Part shown: positions 1-6,509 of the stretch, one piece after another
How positions within the stretch are numbered: the first letter of the stretch is position 1
Layout of the letters: the number at the start of each line of letters is the position of its first letter
The notes under the pieces: generated by a model
What the model saw: the letters and a program-made list of their open reading frames with translations, nothing else
What the model was told of the DNA's origin: nothing
Database searches by the model: none
NCBI GenBank assembly: GCA_964434585.1
Contig: CAYSVN010000026.1
Coordinates: 1 to 15,197 of the forward strand
Source: CAYSVN01 sp964434585
Lineage (GTDB): Bacteria; Patescibacteriota; Gracilibacteria; Peribacterales; Peribacteraceae
DNA: 15,197 nucleotides
Reading direction: 5' to 3'
Position numbers and translations under genes: made by a program

Positions 1-1422
1 TTCTGGCTCTGGTAGCGCTGCTTTTAAATACTGCGACTTACGGTTACGCTTATCGATCTGTGCAATTGCATTTTCACTGGTCTCGTCTACAGAACCATCT
101 TCGCTATGTTCGTCTCCTTGGGCGCAATATGTGGCTGCTTTACTGCCAGGTAGCCACCGTTTAGAAACACCATTTAATGTCTTAGCACTATAACGATCGG
201 TTGCTTTTAAGGCTTTTAACTTTGTTTTATCTGTTACTAATTTTCCACGTTTAATGCGTGCTTGTTTTTGGTTATATGGCTCTTGCGTATAAATAGCTTC
301 GGCAATTTGTTTGTCGGTTAGGACTGTTACAGGTATCTGGAACTCTTCTGCGTAATTAAATGCTTCGTTCATAAGGTAAAATGCATCTTCGCTATCACTT
401 ACACTTATTACCAAACGTGTAAATTCTCCATGGCCTGCGTACACTGCTAAACTTAAATCGCTTTGGCCTGTCCAGGTAGGTAAACCAGTTGCTGGGCCAG
501 GGCGTTGCGCTAGTACAATTACTGATGGGTTTTCGATCATAGCATTAAGCGATAAGGTTTCGGTCATAAGGTCGAAACCACCACCAGAGGTAGCTGTTAA
601 ACTACGGGTCCCCATATGGTTTGCACCAGACATCATTTGGGCAGCAGTAATTTCATCTTCTGCCTGCTTAATAACCATATTGGTTTGGTTTTGTACGCCG
701 GCAATGTAGTTAAGCAGAGGACTACTTGGTGTCATAGGGTAACCCACATACACCCGACAGCCTGCATGTACTACACCCAGACCCATGGCCACGCTACCGG
801 TTAACATTAGCTGATTTTTCCATTTTGCATTCGCTTTTGGCAACTTCTTTTTTGCTTGAATATTACTTGTTTTACAGTGGGTAAATGCCTCGTCTATACA
901 TAGGTAATTCTTATTAACAATCCGCTCACCCTTATGGCCAAACTGCTCTTGCACCATGTCGCGCAGCACTGCCTTACTTTTACCAAGTAAGTACCATACC
1001 GTTGCAGTAATAAGCATATTTCCTAAAATGGGTGGCAGGTGCAACCGGCGTAAGGTTTCTTGCACTGGTAAATACACTACAGTTACCTTGTTATCCTTAA
1101 GCCACTGCTCATCTGCTCTGCTGTACTTCCAATCAGCTGTTTGGTGTAATATGATGCCATTTTTTGCTACTTCGCGTGTATTTTTCTCGAGTCCATGATG
1201 GTTAAAACACACTAAAATATCCACTTTACGATGCGTGCTATTAATTTTTTTATTAGAAACATCGAGTTGATAACTACTATGGCCGCCTTTAATAAGGCTC
1301 ATATATTCACGGTAGCCAAATACGCAATATCCAGACCTTTTAAGGCCTTTGCCAACAGCTTCCCCAACAGAATTAACTCCTTGTCCTTGGGCGCCCGTTA
1401 TTTTAATGGTAAATCTATCCAT
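1..1422 (-). CDS. korA: 2-oxoacid:acceptor oxidoreductase, gamma-alpha fusion subunit (3' end beyond window)
   Basis: Partial gene: 474 codons are open from the ATG at 1422 to the window edge. Residues 1-180 form the gamma domain (start ITGAQGQGVNSVGEAVGKGL, then GYREYMSLIKGGHSSYQL). Residues about 205-474 are the alpha pyrimidine-binding part, with GYPMTPSSPLLNYIA (227-241), TATSGGGFDLMTET (276-289), QRPGPATGLPTWTGQSDL (306-323) and GDEHSEDGS (436-444), all typical of KorA. The complex oxidatively decarboxylates pyruvate, 2-oxoglutarate or a related acid with CoA and passes electrons to ferredoxin or flavodoxin; a TPP-binding beta subunit (KorB) would be expected just beyond position 1. It lies 60 bp after the flavodoxin gene on the same strand. 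No Shine-Dalgarno precedes the ATG, and a -10-like CATATT (1435-1430) is weak, so cotranscription with flavodoxin is likely. Substrate specificity cannot be read from the sequence. Confidence 0.93.
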   Translation of the reverse strand, partial: MDRFTIKITGAQGQGVNSVGEAVGKGLKRSGYCVFGYREYMSLIKGGHSSYQLDVSNKKINSTHRKVDILVCFNHHGLEKNTREVAKNGIILHQTADWKYSRADEQWLKDNKVTVVYLPVQETLRRLHLPPILGNMLITATVWYLLGKSKAVLRDMVQEQFGHKGERIVNKNYLCIDEAFTHCKTSNIQAKKKLPKANAKWKNQLMLTGSVAMGLGVVHAGCRVYVGYPMTPSSPLLNYIAGVQNQTNMVIKQAEDEITAAQMMSGANHMGTRSLTATSGGGFDLMTETLSLNAMIENPSVIVLAQRPGPATGLPTWTGQSDLSLAVYAGHGEFTRLVISVSDSEDAFYLMNEAFNYAEEFQIPVTVLTDKQIAEAIYTQEPYNQKQARIKRGKLVTDKTKLKALKATDRYSAKTLNGVSKRWLPGSKAATYCAQGDEHSEDGSVDETSENAIAQIDKRNRKSQYLKAALPEPE

Positions 1423-1443
1423 TGTTATAAATATGGGAAAATT

Positions 1444-1470
1444 TCAATCCTGAGCTTGCCGAAGGGTTGA
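1444..1470. repeat. dispersed palindrome, core copy 1
   Basis: TCAATCC (1444-1450) and GGGTTGA (1464-1470) are inverted arms, with one G-T pair, around a core reading CTGAGCTTGCCGAAGG. The core is a divergent copy of the GTCATCCTGAGCGTAGTCGAAGG element found at several intergenic sites of this window. It lies between the flavodoxin stop and the korA start and could form a short mRNA hairpin inside that operon. Confidence 0.7.
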
Positions 1471-1482
1471 TTGTAAAACGAT

Positions 1483-1944
1483 TCATGATTTTTTAAGCGC
1501 ACTTATAAATTTATCAGTCCATTTTTCCAATAATTTTTCTTGGCCATAGGGTTCGTTTACAACTTTAAAGGCAGGTAATAACTGATTACCTTTTAAGTAC
1601 ATAATCATCTCTTCTAAATGATCTGCAGCTTTAGCGGTATAACGGTAACGCTCATCTCCTAAACCAATAGCAGCACACGGTCTACTATTAAGGTCTACAC
1701 CTTTAAGATTTTTCCAACATGTTAACATGTGTGGGTTTAACTGCCCTTCGTTGCCACCAGTATTCCAAGTACTAGAAGCAAATAGTAAAATATCCGCAGC
1801 TTGGACATCTTTAACTGTAGCTTGCTCTGCCTTAATAATGTTTATCGTTATTCGTTTCGTTTTTGCATACTTCGCCATTACTTGTACGGCATACTCGGTA
1901 TGTCCGCTAGTTGAGGCGACGATGGCAGTTATATTGGCAGGCAC
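1483..1944 (-). CDS. flavodoxin
   Basis: Flavodoxin of 153 residues, a normal size for the short-chain family. The FMN phosphate loop is STSGHTE (11-17), the 60s loop with its stacking Trp is SSTWNTGGNEG (57-67), and the 90s loop is GLGDERY (94-100). Flavodoxins are small FMN electron carriers; its place directly upstream of a 2-oxoacid oxidoreductase subunit suggests that it accepts electrons from that complex. The start is GTG at 1944: a promoter with -35 TTGAGC (1979-1974), a 17-bp spacer and -10 TATACT (1956-1951) ends exactly 6 nt before it, so the message is probably leaderless. The out-of-frame ATG at 1946 is not used. The stop is TGA, in the right place for the family, which supports the standard code. 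Confidence 0.93.
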   Translation of the reverse strand: MPANITAIVASTSGHTEYAVQVMAKYAKTKRITINIIKAEQATVKDVQAADILLFASSTWNTGGNEGQLNPHMLTCWKNLKGVDLNSRPCAAIGLGDERYRYTAKAADHLEEMIMYLKGNQLLPAFKVVNEPYGQEKLLEKWTDKFISALKKS

Positions 1945-1950
1945 ATTAGT

Positions 1951-1979
1951 AGTATAGGTGCCAAATACTAAATGCTCAA
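1951..1979 (-). promoter_or_regulatory. flavodoxin/korA promoter
   Basis: On the minus strand: -35 TTGAGC (1979-1974), 17-bp spacer, -10 TATACT (1956-1951). The expected start of transcription falls on the GTG start codon at 1944. A short inverted pair, AGTAT (1951-1955) and ATACT (1965-1969), overlaps the -10 and might be an operator, but it is too short to be sure. Confidence 0.65.
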
Positions 1980-2012
1980 GTTACAAAAGTTATGGTGAGA
2001 AAATTCGAACTA

Positions 2013-2021
2013 TGCTATAAT
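2013..2021 (+). promoter_or_regulatory. extended -10 promoter of the acyl-CoA synthetase gene
   Basis: TGC-TATAAT is a consensus extended -10 box (TG at 2013-2014, TATAAT at 2016-2021). No good -35 is present, as is normal for this promoter type. The ATG lies 8 nt downstream, so the mRNA would have no leader or one of 1-2 nt. It is divergent from the flavodoxin promoter about 60 bp away. Confidence 0.65.
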
Positions 2022-2029
2022 AATATGAA

Positions 2030-4084
2030 ATGAATCTGTTCCATCCATCATCAATTGCCATTATTGGAGCCAGTGATAAAGCTGGTAAAATTGGCTACGT
2101 TATAACTAATAATTTACGAACCCAAGGTTATAAAGGCGACATCTACCCGATTAACCATAAAGACGATACCGTACAGGGATTGCCTGCTTACGCATCGGTA
2201 CTTGATACGCCAAGTATTCCAGAACTTGTTGTTATTGCGATTCCTGGTGCTTATGTACCAGCAGTGTTAGAGGAATGTGGCCAAAAAGGCTGCAAAGATA
2301 TTATTGTTATTTCTGCAGGATTTGGCGAAGTGCATACCGAAGACGGCAACAAGCTTGAGGCAGAGCTACAAGCGGTAAGTAAAAAATATAACCTAAACAT
2401 TATTGGTCCCAACTGCCTTGGGGTATTAGCGCCACCTAGTGGTATGAATGCTTCGTTTTACTCCGCTATGCCACCCAGTGGTGATATTGCGCTTATAAGC
2501 CAATCTGGTGCTATAACGGTAGCCTTAATGGATAGCTGCCAAGGTGAACATGCCCTACAACCACTTGGCTTTAGCTTTGTAGCAAGTATTGGTAATAAAA
2601 CTATTTTAGATGAATGTGACTATTTAGAAATGTGCCGTGATGACGAACACACAAAAGTAATTGGTTTCTATTTAGAAAGTATTACCGATGGAACTAGGTT
2701 TTTAAAACTGTGTCGGGAAATTAACCCCATTAAACCCATTGTACTTTTAAAATCTGGAGTATCGAGCGCAGGTGCTAAGGCTGCTAGCAGTCATACTGGA
2801 GCTTTAGCTGGCAACGATGCTGCTATTGAGGCACTGGTTAAACAGGCAGGAATTACCAGAGCTCATACTCTTAGTGAGCTAATTGATATTTTAGCTGTAA
2901 AGCACACACAGCCAGCTTTACCCAGTAATAATGTTGCTGTTATTACCAACGCTGGTGGAGCAGGAATTTTAGCAACCGATGCAGCAGAGCAATGCAATTT
3001 AAAGCTGCCAAAACTTCTTGATAAATCTAACGAACTACTTACTGCCCAGTTACCACCAGCAGCATCGCTCCATAACCCCATTGATATTTTAGGTGATGCT
3101 ACTCCTGATAAATATAAACTAGCAATAGAAGCCTGTTTACAAGACAGTAACATTGACGGCATTTGCGTACTGCTTACGCCCCAGGCTCAAACTAATGCAA
3201 AAGAGGTCGCTATCATTCTTGGTGAGCTAAGCGCTAAAGAACCACTAACTCCAATTGTAGCTAGCTTTATGGGTGCCGCTAATATTGCAGATGCCCAAGA
3301 AGTTTTGACCGGCAGTAATGTGCCACACTTTGATAGTCCAAAGCGAGCCATGCAAGCCTTAGCAAGTTTGCGCCAGCACAAACTTGAAACCTTTGAACAC
3401 CTTGATGGTGTGCCACCAAGTACTCTTAAAGAGCATGGACTACTAACGCCTGAATTAACAACAACAATGCTCCATAACTATCAATTACCACACCCAACAC
3501 AGCTTGTTGTTACATCTGCAGGAGATGCTCTTAAACATGCTCAAGAAGTTGGCTACCCACTCATTGCAAAAGTTGACTCGCCAGAGTTAGCCCATAAAAC
3601 TGATGTTGGGGGAGTGGTGGCTAATATTGAGTCCGACGAGCAACTGGGCGCTGCTTATACCGATATTATTGCTAACGTAAAACGCAACGCTCCACATGCA
3701 ACTATTAACGGCATGCTACTACAACCAATGCTGCCAGCTGGTAATGAATTTATTATTGGAGGAATTCGTGACGCCAGCTTTGGACCCATGGTTATGGTAG
3801 GACTTGGTGGTATTTACGCAGAGCTTTTTAAAGACACAAGTTTTAGAATTGCGCCCATTACCAAAGAAGCGGCTTATAATATGCTAAGCGAGTTAACTAG
3901 CTGGAAGTTACTACTGGGAATGCGTGGCAAACCTCAGCAAGATATTGATGCTCTGGCAGATGCCATTGTTTCAGTGGGTAGCATGATGAATAACCACCCA
4001 GAGATTGAGTCGATTGATTTAAATCCTGTACTAGTGCGTGACAAAGAAGTAATGGTTGTCGACGCAAAAATAACTACTAGTTAA
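2030..4084 (+). CDS. ADP-forming acetyl/acyl-CoA synthetase, fused alpha-beta chain
   Basis: Protein of 684 residues, the normal size for the fused form. It catalyses acyl-CoA + ADP + Pi to acid + CoA + ATP, a substrate-level ATP source. Residues 6-130 are the CoA-binding Rossmann domain (SSIAIIGASDKAGKIGYVI). The succinyl-CoA-ligase-like domains follow, with ISQSGA (156-161) and the phosphorylated His255 in SSHTGALAGND. The C-terminal part (about 460-684) is the ATP-grasp domain, with GYPLIAKVDSPELAHKTDVGG and the ending ESIDLNPVLV. No catalytic element appears missing. It is divergent from flavodoxin and korA, fitting a pathway from 2-oxoacid to acyl-CoA to free acid plus ATP. The ATG at 2030 follows an extended -10 by 8 nt. 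Acetate is the likeliest product, but other acyl groups are possible. Confidence 0.95.
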   Translation: MNLFHPSSIAIIGASDKAGKIGYVITNNLRTQGYKGDIYPINHKDDTVQGLPAYASVLDTPSIPELVVIAIPGAYVPAVLEECGQKGCKDIIVISAGFGEVHTEDGNKLEAELQAVSKKYNLNIIGPNCLGVLAPPSGMNASFYSAMPPSGDIALISQSGAITVALMDSCQGEHALQPLGFSFVASIGNKTILDECDYLEMCRDDEHTKVIGFYLESITDGTRFLKLCREINPIKPIVLLKSGVSSAGAKAASSHTGALAGNDAAIEALVKQAGITRAHTLSELIDILAVKHTQPALPSNNVAVITNAGGAGILATDAAEQCNLKLPKLLDKSNELLTAQLPPAASLHNPIDILGDATPDKYKLAIEACLQDSNIDGICVLLTPQAQTNAKEVAIILGELSAKEPLTPIVASFMGAANIADAQEVLTGSNVPHFDSPKRAMQALASLRQHKLETFEHLDGVPPSTLKEHGLLTPELTTTMLHNYQLPHPTQLVVTSAGDALKHAQEVGYPLIAKVDSPELAHKTDVGGVVANIESDEQLGAAYTDIIANVKRNAPHATINGMLLQPMLPAGNEFIIGGIRDASFGPMVMVGLGGIYAELFKDTSFRIAPITKEAAYNMLSELTSWKLLLGMRGKPQQDIDALADAIVSVGSMMNNHPEIESIDLNPVLVRDKEVMVVDAKITTS

Positions 4085-4121
4085 TCAATTATAAATACCT
4101 GCCTCCGTGATCGCAAAGCAT

Positions 4122-4213
4122 GTCATCTTGAGGAGCTAAAAGACTAATAGTTCGGGATGCTATTCGCTGCGCTCATAGCTCCTCACTATGACAAAGTCTT
4201 TTGGCATCCCGAA
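4122..4213. repeat. compound inverted repeat overlapping the GIY-YIG 3' end
   Basis: Three inverted pairs occur in the order A-B-C-A'-B'-C': GTCATCTTGAGGAGCT (4122-4137) with its complement at 4177-4192 (14 of 16 matching); AAAAGACT (4138-4145) with AGTCTTTT (4195-4202); TTCGGGATGC (4151-4160) with GCATCCCGAA (4204-4213), perfect. The order suggests an inverted duplication of one unit rather than a simple hairpin. It fills the space between two convergent genes and encodes the last residues of the GIY-YIG protein. Confidence 0.75.
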
Positions 4214-4565
4214 AGATGTTATGATAGACGATGCGCTTTCTAGATCTTCTTTTGATATTCTCTATTAAAGATACTAGATGGCTTCTTTTGGATAAAAATA
4301 TAAGCCTATCTCTATCGCCAATAAAGAGTGCTTCTTTCTTTTTTCTACTCCATTTTTTAATACGTTTTTCCCAAGTAATCGCATCATGAACATTTTCAAA
4401 AACACCGCTGTACGTAAGTTGTACCGGCTGTCTTTTAAATGTGTAACAGGTTTTAAAGTAACCATTTTGATGTTGCCATAACCTTTTTATTAAATCACTT
4501 GTTATACCAATATAATACGAACCATCTTTGCACTTTAGCATGTAGACTGTGTAATTTTTCTCCAT
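4173..4565 (-). CDS. GIY-YIG domain nuclease with repeat-derived C-terminus
   Basis: Protein of 130 residues from the ATG at 4565. The N-terminal 80 residues are a GIY-YIG nuclease domain of the small orphan (UvrC-like) class: YTVYMLKCKDGSYYIGITSD at the N-terminus, then the KRLWQHQNG helix and WEKRIKKWSRKKKEAL. An upstream in-frame GTG at 4583 is rejected because it overlaps the promoter (-10 TATAAT at 4580-4575). Orphan members are usually about 80-100 residues; here a basic tail continues to a stop at 4173-4175. That tail, from about FRDAKRLCHSEEL on, is encoded by the palindromic repeat. Biological role is unknown for most orphan members; metal-dependent DNA strand cleavage is the family activity. 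The link to the repeats could be chance or a mobility relation. Confidence 0.88.
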   Translation of the reverse strand: MEKNYTVYMLKCKDGSYYIGITSDLIKRLWQHQNGYFKTCYTFKRQPVQLTYSGVFENVHDAITWEKRIKKWSRKKKEALFIGDRDRLIFLSKRSHLVSLIENIKRRSRKRIVYHNIFRDAKRLCHSEEL

Positions 4566-4603
4566 AGGTGTACGATTATACACCTTATTATTAAATCGTT
4601 CAA
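4566..4603 (-). promoter_or_regulatory. GIY-YIG promoter with palindrome over the -10
   Basis: On the minus strand: -35 TTGAAC (4603-4598), 17-bp spacer, -10 TATAAT (4580-4575), then 9 nt to the ATG at 4565. A perfect inverted repeat, AGGTGTA and TACACCT separated by 6 bp (4566-4585), encloses the -10. It could be an operator or a hairpin. The -35 follows directly on the stop codon of the upstream envelope gene. Confidence 0.65.
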
Positions 4604-5206
4604 CTAGTTAACCATATCATTTAATAACTTCTTAAGCTCATCAGCATCTTTTTGGTTGTACTCACCGGTTACGCGTACACATAATTTTGCCTCATAACAA
4701 CCGTCAATACTAGTTAATGTTGCCTTATTGTTATAAGAAAATATAAATGGAGCTTTAAACGCTGGGTGCGAAACTGTAAAGAGTTCAATGTTATTAGAGG
4801 AGGGGACAGGTGGGTAATGTTTTGCATTAAATAATCGTACTTTAAGATTATCTTTTACAATATCGCGATAAAGGCAGGCTTCACCTTTTGTTCCTGGCCT
4901 ACAAACACCATCAACTACACTAGCTAGTTGTTCTTTGTCGAGCATCCAACCTTCTGGCATATTTAGTAAAAAACTATTAAACGAAAGAATGTCTTGCTGA
5001 ATTAAGTAAGAGGTATCAGATTTTACCACGCCCGAAGAAGCAGAGATGGAACTTAAACTGGCGATACTACGAGTGCTTGAACTAGAAGAAGATATAGCTG
5101 GCTGCGCTGGTACTAAAGAGGGCATATCATTATCAACATAAAGGTATGCTATATACACTATTATAATTGATAGTAAACCAATGATAATAAGTAGAATTTT
5201 TTTCAT
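4604..5206 (-). CDS. membrane-anchored protein with Ser-rich linker and four cysteines
   Basis: Function not recognised; 200 residues. Residues 3-23 are a signal anchor (KILLIIIGLLSIIIVYIAYLY), followed by a low-complexity Ser-rich linker (about 39-60) and a globular part (65-200) that should lie outside the membrane. The globular part has four Cys: 102 and 111 (VCRPGTKGEAC) and 170 and 176 (CYEAKLC), spaced like two disulfides. The start ATG at 5206 shares its A with the TAA stop of the SLH-thioredoxin gene (TAATG), which implies translational coupling. As last gene of the cluster and neighbour of an exported thioredoxin, it may be a client or partner of that protein; this is inference only. 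Confidence 0.75.
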   Translation of the reverse strand: MKKILLIIIGLLSIIIVYIAYLYVDNDMPSLVPAQPAISSSSSSTRSIASLSSISASSGVVKSDTSYLIQQDILSFNSFLLNMPEGWMLDKEQLASVVDGVCRPGTKGEACLYRDIVKDNLKVRLFNAKHYPPVPSSNNIELFTVSHPAFKAPFIFSYNNKATLTSIDGCYEAKLCVRVTGEYNQKDADELKKLLNDMVN

Positions 5207-6123
5207 TATTCTAATAACCCTTCTAAGTCAGCCTGTGATGGGAATGATAACCTCTCAAGTTCTGTGCCATCTTCGTCTAATAGAATAAAGGTATCTTGTG
5301 ATGCAACTGAAAATTGAGTTCTAAGCTCTGTTTCTGTGTCATAATTTATTTTTAGCACAGATACATCATAGGTATTTTCATTGTAAAGATTTAAGAGGCG
5401 ATCATGATTCTCTTGGCAAAAGGGACACCAACTTGCCCAGAAAAATAATACTTTTTTTCCTGGTTCATCAAGCGCACCAATAGTGTAGTCACTATAGCTA
5501 CCCGAAACCTCTTCGCTACTTTCACTACTACTAGAGCTATTGCCTTGCTGGTTAATAAGCTTGTAAATATCAGCATCTACTTGCTCGATAAGGTATGCCA
5601 TTTCCCCACGAGTAATATTTTGACCTACGCTTGTAATAGTGGGTGGCTGAGCATCGATATTCGTTAGCTGCTGAGTGTAACGTTCGTACCAAGGGTCACT
5701 AGGCTCTGTAATGTAGCCATATGCATTTACGACAATTTTCGCAGTTTCTGCATAGTTAATAGCTTGCTCTCCTTTAAATGTTCCGTCTGGATACCCTTCT
5801 AAAATGTTATTTTTAAGAGCAACACAAAGGAATTGCTCGTACCAAATTCCACTAGCTACATCTGGAAATTGTACAGTTGTTAAATCACAATTGCTAATTT
5901 CTGACTGTTCAAATGTTGCGTTAATAATAATTTTAGTTAGCTCTGCACGGTTCATTTCGTTTTCTGGTCGAAAGGTTCCATCACTGTATCCGCTTACAAT
6001 TCCTGCATCTTCAATATAAGAAATTGGTGAAAAATAAAGATGGGTTGATGGCACATCGCTAAAAGCGGCGGCGGCCACTACAGGAAATAGAACAGTAAGA
6101 AGTGCTAAATATCGTAATTTCAT
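5206..6123 (-). CDS. exported SLH-domain / thioredoxin-fold fusion protein
   Basis: Protein of 305 residues. A signal peptide (1-20, ending VVAAAA) is followed by two clear SLH motifs (21-70, FSDVPSTHLYFSPISYI...GYSDGTFRPENEMNRAE; 86-134, FPDVASGIWYEQF...GYPDGTFKGEQAINYAE) and a degenerate third (139-182). A Ser/Glu linker (194-212) leads to a thioredoxin/TlpA-like domain (about 213-305) with KVLFFWASWCPFC (active site C233-C236). SLH motifs bind cell-wall polymers, so the redox domain should sit on the cell surface. The position of the usual cis-proline before strand beta-4 reads QDT (276-278) instead of a TPT-like motif, so Asp replaces Pro. Cys79 and Cys100 are extra. It starts 11 nt after the upstream gene and overlaps the next one by 1 nt. 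Confidence 0.88.
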   Translation of the reverse strand: MKLRYLALLTVLFPVVAAAAFSDVPSTHLYFSPISYIEDAGIVSGYSDGTFRPENEMNRAELTKIIINATFEQSEISNCDLTTVQFPDVASGIWYEQFLCVALKNNILEGYPDGTFKGEQAINYAETAKIVVNAYGYITEPSDPWYERYTQQLTNIDAQPPTITSVGQNITRGEMAYLIEQVDADIYKLINQQGNSSSSSESSEEVSGSYSDYTIGALDEPGKKVLFFWASWCPFCQENHDRLLNLYNENTYDVSVLKINYDTETELRTQFSVASQDTFILLDEDGTELERLSFPSQADLEGLLE

Positions 6124-6134
6124 AGGTACAGGTG

Positions 6135-6509
6135 TTAAGGAAGTAAATTTTGCATCCAGGCAGGTAATGCAGAAGCATCTATACCTTCTGGTAATTCTAG
6201 TTTGTAGTCTACTCCTTCTACACCGGGTAGTGCAAACTGGAAGACATTACCAAATCGATCAACGAATGATTCAATAATTCCATCGGAGATATAATAAACA
6301 AGGAATAAAAACCCAATAGGAATGATTATTTTAAGCAATCCAAACCAAAGCCGAATACGATCGCGTCGATCTACATGTTTTAGACGTACTAAAATCTGGT
6401 CTAACTGTTGCTCGATACGCGCAGTATCAACCGTTCCAGATGTCGTTTGAGCCTTAACGTTATTAAGCGTTGTAGCCACGTCGCCATTTTCTGATTGTTT
6501 CGAATCCAC
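6135..6509 (-). CDS. small single-pass membrane protein
   Basis: Function not recognised; 124 residues. The N-terminal 30 residues are polar and probably disordered, residues 30-54 form a charged amphipathic helix that may coil (ARIEQQLDQILVRLKHVDRRDRIR, 30-53), residues 55-75 are a membrane segment (WFGLLKIIIPIGFLFLVYYI), and a short tail rich in Pro and Leu ends WMQNLLP. GTG at 6509 is chosen as start because a -10 TATACT (6522-6517) lies 7 nt upstream; GTG at 6479 is an alternative. The gene overlaps the 3' end of femAB by 47 nt, so its own promoter lies inside femAB. It is followed after 11 nt by the SLH-thioredoxin gene. Confidence 0.7.
   Translation of the reverse strand: MDSKQSENGDVATTLNNVKAQTTSGTVDTARIEQQLDQILVRLKHVDRRDRIRLWFGLLKIIIPIGFLFLVYYISDGIIESFVDRFGNVFQFALPGVEGVDYKLELPEGIDASALPAWMQNLLP

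Noticed and set aside
956..1198. Plus-strand open frames at 616-804, 956-1198 and 1231-1470
   Set aside because: They lie antisense to the korA coding region, whose minus-strand translation matches KorA motifs throughout.
1483..4565. TGA recoding as in Gracilibacteria
   Set aside because: Flavodoxin ends at TGA at the expected family length, and the GIY-YIG gene also ends at TGA; conserved Gly positions in the recognised proteins do not use TGA.
4566..4583. GTG at 4583 as start of the GIY-YIG gene
   Set aside because: It would place the start upstream of the TATAAT box that fits the ATG at 4565, and adds only YNRTP before the normal domain start.
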